A stretch of 64,000 nucleotides of DNA from Psoroptes ovis (lineage: Eukaryota; Arthropoda; Arachnida; Sarcoptiformes; Psoroptidae). The stretch spans positions 620,001 to 684,000 of the forward strand of contig PQWQ01000009.1 in NCBI GenBank assembly GCA_002943765.1, in the 5' to 3' direction. The position numbers were made by a program, and so were the translations under genes. This document shows, in pieces, positions 44,401-61,137 of the stretch. The notes under the pieces were generated by a model, which was not told the origin of the DNA, searched no databases, and saw only the letters and a program-made list of their open reading frames with translations. The first letter of the stretch is position 1, and each line of letters starts with the position of its first letter.

Positions 44401-46561
44401 TAAAAGCACAAACAACAACAGATATTTTTATATTTTTTGGCGGCGCCGGGAGAAACGGTCACAACATTCGGTAGCCTCATCATTTTAACTTTTATTGGTG
44501 TAATTGTTCAGATTCTGGGCGATATCGATGAACAAAAAAAAATTTTAAAAAAACTGTACCATTGACTGATAATAACTATGAGATAAATATGATGATATGC
44601 GTGTGCACTTGTTAATACAATTCAAAAGCGAAAAATTTATGCAAAATACGCATGTTGATAATGCGACCAAATCAATCTATATATTTATATATATCGCAAT
44701 GGTTCATGGCCAAATATTGAACTATGTGCATGTACATACATTGAAATATGCATTGAAATATTTTCAATTGTTTTTTTATTGTGTTGTATATTTCTGACTA
44801 ATTTTTTTTTTCTCTGTTTATCAAAGGGCAAACTATAAAGAAAAAGGGTTATAACATGTGATACAATAATGTGTGTGTACGCATATATGTCGCTTGTGTG
44901 TGTGTGTGTGTGTGTGTTTACCTCCCCCCCTCCCCTCTCTGAACAAAAATCACGCACGCAAACAAAATGAATACATTGTAAATAAATAAATAAATAAATG
45001 GAAAAAATGTTCATCTGATCATGATTATTTTTAGACAAAAATTCTCTTGAATTATGAAATGAATTCAATAAATTTCCCAAGAAAATTTTCGTAAAAACTT
45101 TTGTTGTTCAATTTTACCCCAAAAGAAATTCATTTGAAATTATTATTGAAAAGAAAATTGTATTTTCCATTCAATTTCAATACGATTGATTTTCAATCAT
45201 TGACAACGTCTATTCGTGTCTATGATCGATCGTATATACGATGAATACGATTCATTGATTTTCCGCAAAACAAAAAATGGTGAAAAAAAAACCTGAAAAT
45301 TTTGCAGCCAAATAAAAATAAATAAATAAATAAATAAATGAATGTGCACTCAATCAATACATACAACACAACGAATAGTCTAGTATACTCTGGTTTTATT
45401 TTATAATTTTTTTCTGGTCAACTTATTTTATTTTTTTGAAAAAAAAAATAAAATAAAATTTGTTTTGTTTTGAGGTCAACAAACTTGTTTATTGTTCTTG
45501 TTTCTTGTTGCTGCTGCTGCTGCTGGTGCTGTTGTCGAAGTTTTATTTTATTTTATTTTTTCTGATTATATAATAGTTTTTTGTTCTATTTTGACTGATT
45601 GATGTATGATGGAAAAAATACATTTTAAAGTTACCAAATAAAAATAGTAGGAACAACAACAACAACGACCATTCATATAATAATAACACATATGACTTGG
45701 GGGTCGATTATTTGTTACAAATTTCTTCATTTCTCTCTCTCTCTTTTCGTTAAAAAAAAGTTCAAAGGTCAATCGAAAAGAAATGAATAAATGATGCTGT
45801 TGTTGCTGCCGCTGATGATGATGATGATGATGAAAAGACATTATCAATTGATGAATTTCATTCTTTTCATTCATTCATTCATACAATCATTCATTCGATT
45901 GATTATCATGTCACGATAATATTCTTTTTTTTATATTTTAATGGACATCAATAGCTATAATAATATTGATAATAATAATAATAATAAAATGGTAAATGTA
46001 CGAATGAGAGATACAGAGATATTTATATAAAAAAGAGATATTTCAAAGAGAAAATGGAAGAAGGAAAAAAAACTTTGATTTCATTCAAGCTATTTAGCAC
46101 TATTTTTTTTTATATTTCATTTTTTACCAATTGTAATTTACTATTTCATTTCATTTCATATGATCGATATAAATGATGGTAAATCTGAATAATGATAATG
46201 ATAATAGTTGATAATAGTAATATTAATATTAATATTTATAATAATAATAATAATATTCAATTTATGATTATTCATTTATGCATGATACATACATAATAAT
46301 ACATATACACAGCATTTTTATTATTTAATATATCAAATACACTAAAATCAAATAATAAAAAATGCACTACCTATTAAATGGAATTGAAAAGAATATAAAT
46401 GATAATTTTACTTTGAAATTGAATTTTTCAAAAAAAAATGGAAATATTCATTCATTTAACATTATTTTATTTTATTAGCATCAGATATGCATATGCACAC
46501 ACACACACATCAACATAAACACATATATTGCCATTGCCATTACCATTATCATTATCATTAT

Positions 46562-46583
46562 CATTGTTCAATGTTGAACAATG
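46562..46583. repeat. 10-bp inverted repeat CATTGTTCAA / TTGAACAATG
   Basis: Perfect arms at 46562-46571 and 46574-46583 with a 2-base spacer, next to a CATTAT/ATTGCC short tandem stretch in the Snoo-aPKC gap. ATTGTTCAA resembles a SOX-type site (ATTGTT), occurring here as a mirrored pair. Confidence 0.55.
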
Positions 46584-49149
46584 TACTGAAAAAAGAACAT
46601 GGTGTGATGACATATTGAACACACACACACACACATGAGCTCTATTGTTAAACGAAACGAAAGGGAATATTACCTGCGAAATAAATGAAATAAAATAAAA
46701 TGGTCATTATTTGGGAATCATTCGAAGATATTGTATCATCAATTGTACGATCAAAAATAAGAAATAAACGAATATGAATGTGGTTATAAATCCATGGTAA
46801 TTTCGTAGAATTCAGATTCGATTTATGGATGTTGTATGGTTTTAATAAAACGAATCATCATCATCAACCATTATTCGTGATGACAAATGGCTTTTATTAT
46901 GATGATGATCATCATCATCATGATCATAATAAAATAATGACTTGAAATCTGAGTAATATTTCTTTATGATTGTTGTTTGTTGCTACACATTACCATTTTA
47001 CCAAGAAAAACAAAACGAAACAAAAAGAAAATCTTCGGTAAAAATTCAAAGCGCAATAAATCAAAAATTATTTTTTAATCAAAAATATCCATGTGGATAT
47101 ACATACTAATAAATGATCGTATTGATCGGAAAATTAATTATCGATTAATTTATTGTTTCATTTCAATATTTACTTGGTAACAAGTAAATAAAACCAACAA
47201 CAAATAAACAAACAATACAATAAACAATGTTAATAATAAATAATTTAATGTAATTTTTTTTCTGGTTATTGGTCAAAATATTTTAAATATTTTATTATTT
47301 ATTATTATTTAGAAATTATTATTACAATAAATCATTATGATTATGATTATTATGATGAGTAAAAAAAAAATTTTAAATTGCTTAAAAAAATTTCTATTAT
47401 TTTTATATCCATTTTATGGATACACCTGAATTCAATTCTCAATATATGCCATATGCCCATTCAATCATTTAATGGCCATCATCAATATAAATAATGATCA
47501 TGATGATGATGATGATGATGAACCAAACAACATTTCATTTTTTTAAATAAAACAAAAAATCATAAATTTATCATAATTTAAATAATCCTCAAATAATATA
47601 TATATTCAAAGGTTTATCTCTCATTTTTATTCTGAATGGTATTTTTTTTCTTTTTTTTTTGTGCAAGCATGCTTCAAATATTATATCGTTTCTAATAACC
47701 TGTTTGCTCATCAATGAAGAAAAAAAAATTCAGTAATAAAAGGTTTCAATCATCATCCAAAAAAAAACTTGGTGATTGAATTTCAAGGGTTTCAAGGATT
47801 CCAATTTTTTTCACTGAATTCACAAATTAACTGAATTTCTACAAAAATGAAATGAAATTGAAATTCAATCACACAAAATTTACCGCTATTGTGTTCATTA
47901 TGCAATCGTTTAAACAAATTTGCCCAATAAAGGGTTTGCTGTGATTTTGTATTTGCATTTATGATGGCGGCTATGAAGGTGATGTGTATGATATCATCAT
48001 CATCATCATCATCATCATTTTCATTGAGTGGAATCATATTATTTTCAAAATATAAATGCAAAATCAATGATTATTAATTGAAATGCATAAATGAATTTAT
48101 TTCTTCAACAAAAAAAAAATGATTATCATTACTGTCAATTATTGTATTTTGAAATGCAATCAAACAAAACAAAAAAGAAATGAAATGAAATGCAAAAAAA
48201 AACCATTTAAATGTGTTATAATACCACTTTGAATACCAGTAAAACTACTTTTTTTTCCCTTCATTCTTTGAGTTTTGAGTTATTTTTATTTCTTTTTCTT
48301 TTTTTTATTTATTTCTGATAAATCAACGCTATCAAATGGTGGCCAATCGGTGGTCGCTTGTACTAATGGGAAACAACAACAACAAAATGAAATAAAATAA
48401 AATAAAATAAAATCCAAGGCTATAAACAACAAGAAAAAAAATTGAAAATTGAATTTCAATCCAAAATTCAGTAAAGAAATTGAAGAAAAAAAACAATTTA
48501 AAATTATTTTTCTTTTGATTTTAATTTCAACTTATTATAATCCAAATGCAACAATTTTTGTGATTATTGTTGTTGTTGTTGCGGTTGTTGTAACAAACAC
48601 CAATAAATCTTTGTATATAGAATTTTCGTTATATTTGTTTGAACAAAATTAAAAAATAATAATAATAATTTTAAGACATAAAATTGAGGAAATCAAGGAC
48701 AAAAAATAAAAATCAAATCGACTATATTTACACAGACAAACAACAAGCAGACAGGTTTCAAAACAACTTGGATCGATATAGTTTGACAATTTATAAAATA
48801 ATTTGAAATTTTATCAAAAAAATCCGTCAAATTCAAAAAAATTTTTCATCATTTTAAATAATAATAACTTTATTCGATAATATAAAAATTTGTAGAGAAA
48901 AAAAAATTGTGAAAATATCTCTGAATCAAAGAATAAATAAAGATATCGCAATGATAGAATGTTCTAGTTGAAATGGAAAATAATTAATAATTATGATGAT
49001 GATGACAATGATATTGGTAAATTTTCAGTTGTTTTATTTAGAAAAATAGATTTGGACTTGTTTTCAAGAATGAAAGCGCAATATTATAGCCTTGACATTT
49101 ATCTGTCGGTTGGAGTTATTGTCGATGATTGTTGATTTTGAATTTAATA

Positions 49150-51641
<2,492 letters not shown>

Positions 51642-52461
51642 CTTTTTTTAACTATTTTCGGAATGTTTTTTTTTCAATTTCAAATTCAAATAAATAGGAC
51701 AATTTATTTTCTTAAAGTTTAAATAAAAGAATAATAATACATTGTTTAATGTGATTGTTGAGCAAAAATTTAATGAAATATGATCATAATATAATCAAAC
51801 ACTTTGGTTATTATTGTCGATTATTTCAAATTATAAATAAATATCATTGTCATTTCAATAAGAGAGATCAATAAACTAATTTTTCAGAAAATTTGTTTCG
51901 ATTTTTCGTTTTCGATTGATCAAAATTGATACAAATCAATCAAACAATTAGAATCAATGCGATTAGCATCAGCGATCAACATTAACACACACATACACAC
52001 ACTCGATTTCCATAAACGACAAATTTTGTTTGAAATCCAACAAGTTGCCTAAATGTTTGATGTTTAGAAGGTTAATGCACACACATACACAAACACATAC
52101 AAACGCTGTTTAACCCTCATACTTTGCTTGCTCATTCCTTTTTGATGACACATCAATACATCGGCTTTTCATCAGCTAATACTGCTATCAAATTCAACAT
52201 TGATTCTGTTGTAATAGTATTGTTTAAACTTGAACTATGGAAAGAAGACGAAATTTTCAATATTTTGGCCAACATCCGTTCATGCTGCTACCGCTGGTTT
52301 GTGTATGATTTTAATTTTGTTTTTGTTTACATTCGCATCGGTATATTACACCCAAAATAAATTTATTTTGACAACGAAAGAAATTTTAATTAGATTTAAT
52401 TTAAAATATGATTTAAATTAATTTTTTTTTGTTCAAAATCCTCATCATCATATTCTAAAAT
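51642..52461. promoter_or_regulatory. Divergent intergenic region, aPKC / CYFIP
   Basis: The start codons are 820 bp apart and point outward, so both promoters should lie here. The stretch is AT-rich with CA-rich patches near 51985-52002 and 52080-52102. No coding sequence was recognised; the frames at 52124-52421 look like chance. Confidence 0.45.
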
Positions 52462-56795
<4,334 letters not shown>

Positions 56796-57101
56796 AAATA
56801 GCATTTTATGTATCATATGATGCGATAATCACTATATCCTTATGGATTATTAATAAAATTATTTAATTATTAAATTAAACAAAATCTCCCCATTGTTTTG
56901 ATCAAATTTTTAATTCATATTCGATAAAATTGAAAAATAAATGTAAATATTGATTCAACAAAACACCCCTAGATCAATTATTTCTGCTGATCTGATTGTG
57001 ATGCAAAAACAATGGCCGATTTTTTATCAATTATATAAAATGATTGGTCTCAACATGGATTTCACAAATAAATTTTTGATCTGTTTTCTAAAAATCCCAA
57101 A
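56796..57101. other. CYFIP 3' flank and upstream region of the secreted-protein gene
   Basis: A 306-bp gap. The CYFIP poly(A) signal AATAAA is at 56852. The right half should hold the promoter of the gene starting at 57102; a TATATAAA-like word occurs near 57031-57039, about 65 bp before that start codon. Confidence 0.45.
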
Positions 57102-57652
57102 ATGTTAACAAAATTATTTCGATTTTCATTGATTATTGCGATAATAATTTTCAATGGTGAGACATTTTGAACATTTTGATTAATAATTCAATTTTTTACT
57201 TTCGTCTAGTTCAATCAAACGCAACATCGCCCAACAATGAAGTATTTATCAAAAATGCAGAAGAAAATTTGAGTAAATCAGAGACGTACATGAAAACTTT
57301 GCCGAAAAATTCATGGAGATTGGAAGCCGTTAAAAAATTGAATGATGCTTTGAAAAAATCCCTAAAAAATTATGAAAATAATAATAAGGTTGATGTTCGA
57401 AGACAAAAACATATTTTACATGAAATCAATCAATTGAAAAGATTTTTTCCGACCAAACCACCTGGACATCAATTTGATGAAATTCTTGAAAATGCGCGTA
57501 GCTATTTAAACAAATTGCCCAAAGATTCATGGAAACGAGAACTAATGGCAAAATTGATTGATAGAATCAACAATGATTTAAAAAACCATGTTGAACCTAA
57601 GGAGCACATTTTGCGCGAAATTAATAAATTAAAAAAATTCATATCAAATTGA
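57102..57652 (+). CDS. Small secreted helical protein with two internal repeats, unknown function
   Basis: Exons are 57102-57156 and 57210-57652 with a 53-bp phase-1 intron; the product is 165 residues. Exon 1 encodes a signal-peptide-like start (MLTKLFRFSLIIAIIIFNG), with cleavage expected near the exon junction. The mature part contains two similar units of roughly 60-70 residues. Unit 1 has YMKTLPKNSWRLEAVKKL and KHILHEINQLKRFF; unit 2 has YLNKLPKDSWKRELMAKL and EHILREINKLKKFI. Both are Lys-rich and predicted helical, with no Cys, so no disulfides. A signal exon followed by one mature exon is common in small secreted arthropod proteins. I do not recognise the family and give no function. 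A poly(A)-like AATAAA is at about 57682. Confidence 0.8.
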
Positions 57653-57836
57653 TTTCGGCCAATTTGAATTTGAAAATTTTTAAATAAACAAATAGCCTCT
57701 ATTTTCACATTAAATGATCAGCGTTGATAGAAATAGACAATTGCATGCATGACAAACAATTTTTATTGATTCATATATGTTTATTTTTGAAAAATAAAAA
57801 TTTAATTTGAATTAATAAATTTTAACAATTTTTTAA

Positions 57837-60702
57837 ATGGCGACTGATGAATCGCAACAACAATGTCCACCATCATCAGGACGATTAGACCTTCTACTTC
57901 CCCATTTGAGTGATATAAGAATACCGAATTCTGATGACAAAATTTATAAAGATGAATGTGTTTATTGTTTCGATACTCCTGTAATTATTGAAAAAAATTG
58001 TCTAACTTCATTTTCAATAATCCAATTTCTATTCGAATAGGATTCACCTGATGGAATTTATATATGCATGAAAACTTTTCTAGGTTTAGGGCGTAAATTT
58101 GTTGCGTTTCATTATGCTCATACTGGCAGTGCTGTTTATTTGAATATAAGAAGAAAAACTATTTCATTGAAAAAAGATTTTAGCAATGATGATAAGTCTA
58201 AAATCACAAAATTGGCGATCAATATGGAAGGAGGATTTCAAACCGACGATAAAAAATGTGAACATCAAGAATATAATTCGATAGTTATAATGCCTGATTT
58301 TGTTGAAATATCATTAGACTTGAATGGTTCACCTGAATTGCCTGATAAAGTTATTATGGCTGTTTCAGGAATTTTATCATCTCAATCTGCATCGAAACGG
58401 GCTGAATTAGAATCACTTGAAAATACTTGGGATGGGGAAAAACGCTCAGTAACAAAACATAGCGATAATTTGATTCAATTAGATAACGGCATCCGCATCC
58501 CACCGTCTGGTTGGAAATGTGAAAAATGCGATATACGTGAAGGATTATGGCTCAATTTGTCTGATGGTTCGATCAGATGTGGTCGCAAATATTTTGATGG
58601 AACTGGTGGTAATAATCATGCAGCTGAGCATTACGAACAGACCAAATATCCGTTAGTGGTAAAATTAGGAACTATTACGCCAAACGGTGCTGATGTTTAT
58701 TCATATGATGAAGATAGCATGGTATTAAATCCTAATCTAGATAAACATTTGGCGCATTTCGGGATTAACATATCTGATTGTCGCAAAACAGAGAAATCAA
58801 TGCTTGAAATGGAAATCGATTTGAATAAACGTTTTGATGAATGGTCAATCATACAAGAAGATGGTCTTGAATTGAAACCTTTGTTTGGGCCTGGTTTTAC
58901 TGGCATGGTTAATCTTGGTAATAGTTGTTATTTGAATTCAGTCATGCAAATGTTATTTACGATACCGGATTTCATCGATGAATATTACCGTCCAGACAAA
59001 GCTGTTCAATATCGAGAATCTGATCATATTGATCCAGCTAATGATTTGCGAACTCAGCTAATGCGTTTAGCTTCGGGACTTTTATCTGGCGAGTATTCAT
59101 TGTTCAGTGAAAATCTTAATGAACAAATTGGAATAGTCCCACAATTATTCAAAAATGTAATCGCGAAAAATCACGCAGAGTTTATGTCAAAACGTCAGCA
59201 AGATGCACAAGAATTTTTACTACATGTATTAGATCAAATCGAAAAAATGCATCAAACCAATCGTGGTGGCTGTAGAAATCGTTCAAATCAGCCTCCAGGT
59301 GATTGTTTCAAATTTGAAATTGAACAACGTGTTGAGTGTGGTTTGAGTGGAAAAGTACAATACACCATACGACAAGAATCACATCTTTCGTTACCAGTGA
59401 CAAATGTACCAATACAAAATCAAGTAGAATACGATGATTATTTACAGATGAAGCAAAATGCTGAAGCCAAAGGAGAAGTGTTGTAAGTTTTTCCATTGTT
59501 ATTAATTGAAATTTCGCATAAATTTAATAATCATTGTTTTCGCAGAGATTCAAGTCATATTGTTCATCCTATCATAAAATTAGTTGATTGTATTAATAAT
59601 TTTGCATCCAAAGTCCGAATCGATGAATTTTACAGTTCGGCAGTGAAGCAAAAAATCTTTGCGATGATGTAAGTTGTTGCATTACGGTTTAAATTATTTT
59701 AAAATTCATTTTTCTTTATAAATTTCTCGTATAGGACTAGCCGATTCCGCACATTTCCAGATTACTTATTGATTCATCTTAAAAAATTCACTTTAAATGA
59801 AAATTGGACTCCGAAAAAATTGGACATATCATTAGATGTGCCTGATTTTTTAGATTTAGAAATGTTCGTTGCAAAAGGCATTCAGCCAGGTGAAGAAGAG
59901 CTGCCTAACGATGCAACATTTAGCGAGAATTCAACTGAAAATGCCAATAGTTGTGAAAAAGAATTGTCTTTTGAATATAATCAAGAATTTTTACAGCAAT
60001 TAATTGATATGGGCTTTCCTGTTGAAGCATGTAAACGTGCATTATATCATACAGAAAATGAAGGTACAGAACAAGCTACCAGTTGGATATTGGAGCATCT
60101 TGATGATCCGACCACGTTGGAACCGTTTGATATTCCGAACGATCGTCCACAGCAACACTTACAACAGCCGAAAGCTTACCAAGTGGAGCCTAAAGCATTA
60201 CAAATGCTTCAAGATATGGGCATTCCAGAGCATTATGCACGACTTGCATTAAAAATAAACGTAAGTTATGTTCTTGAAAGAAGAAATACTTTTTAAAATG
60301 TATTTTCCATAGCAAAATCAAGCTGAGCGTGCTATCGAATGGTATTTTACAAACGAACATCAAATGGAGATAATTGAAAGAGAAGAACTTGAGAAACAGC
60401 AACAACAATCGCAAATAGATGATAGCACGGCTGAGAACAATGCTATTCGAAATGGCAGAGGACGTTATGAATTGGTTGGCTTTATATCGCATATGGGTCA
60501 ATCAACATTTTGTGGACATTATGTGGTGCATCTCAAAAAGAATGTTAAAATGGATAGTAAACACTCGGAAAAATCCGATGTTGAAGAAAGTAGTGAACAG
60601 CAACAACAATGGGTTATATTCAATGATAATAAAGTGGCCATATCTGAGCGTCCGCCTAAGCAATTCGCTTATATATATCTGTATCGTCGCTGTAATGATT
60701 GA
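57837..60702 (+). CDS. USP5: Ubiquitin carboxyl-terminal hydrolase 5 (isopeptidase T), five coding exons
   Basis: Exons are 57837-57980, 58041-59482, 59546-59668, 59735-60260 and 60313-60702, giving 874 residues (human USP5 858). In order: an N-terminal cryptic zinc-finger region, the ZnF-UBP domain (WKCEKCDIREGLWLNLSDG, GNNHAAEHYE), the USP Cys box GNSCYLNSVMQMLF with Cys344, two UBA domains (LQQLIDMGFPVEACKRALYH; LQMLQDMGIPEHYARLAL), the His box QSTFCGHYVVHLKK with His814, and NDNKVAISERPPKQFAYIYLY. USP5 disassembles unanchored polyubiquitin, sensing the free C-terminal Gly-Gly through ZnF-UBP. The paired UBAs and ZnF-UBP exclude most other USPs. Vertebrate USP13 has the same layout, so the call is the USP5/13 orthologue. 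Confidence 0.95.
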
Positions 60703-61137
60703 TTATAATTTTTCATTTTATTATGAATGAATTTTCGCTGTGTATAACTATTTTATTAAACGAATATAATGAATTTCATAACATTGACTATAAAAAATGA
60801 CGTAGTTTATTGATATTCCTAGAATTTTCCAATTTTTGAGTATTTCATAAGACTATAGCCTTAGATTTTTATGAACTTTTGAGAATTTCCAAAGGCATTT
60901 TTACTTTATCATTATACTATTTTTAACACGTTGGCTGCCATCTTTGCGATTTAAGTTAAGCTATTTTTTCGACTTTTAATATTTGACTTAAAACATTTTC
61001 GAATTTTCGAAAAAAGATGGCGGTGTATAGTCTTAGATTTTTATGAATTTTTTAAAAATTTTGCAAGGCTATAGCCTTTGCAATCATATAAAAATTTGCT
61101 GGCATTACATATGATTAATAGTAATCAATACATATTC
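60703..61137. repeat. Convergent intergenic gap carrying dispersed repeat copies B
   Basis: USP5 and the ABC transporter converge here. ATTAAA at 60755 may serve USP5. Bases 60850-60900 and 61026-61080 are two direct copies of a segment containing CTTAGATTTTTATGAA and GCTATAGCC or ACTATAGCC. Between them, 60934-61023 starts GCTGCCATCTTTGCG and ends AAAAAGATGGCGG, i.e. inverted termini. The left 40 bp match 18108-18147 (minus strand) at 37 positions. Confidence 0.65.

Larger units (their letters stand above)
39113..49149. other. 10-kb noncoding region between Snoo and aPKC
   Basis: This interval holds no recognisable coding sequence on either strand. It follows the Snoo start codon (minus strand) and contains microsatellites (ATA/AAT at about 39674-39702, ATTC at about 39957-39981, AAAT near 40105-40125, 44985-45000 and 45315-45340, TG at 44895-44917), CAG/CTG runs near 43674-43725 and 45510-45530, and three copies of an 80-bp MITE at 40.5-41.5 kb. 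A patch at roughly 42.9-44.1 kb is visibly richer in GC, CpG and trinucleotide runs than its surroundings. It probably contains Snoo 5' UTR exons and regulatory DNA, but none can be placed. Confidence 0.6.

Noticed and set aside
44685..45080. 131-codon minus-strand frame
   Set aside because: Its middle is a translated TG microsatellite and it lacks any family feature.
57102..57652. Group 5/21 mite allergen
   Set aside because: Length and helicity are similar, but the internal duplication and LPKxSW motif do not match those families as I know them.
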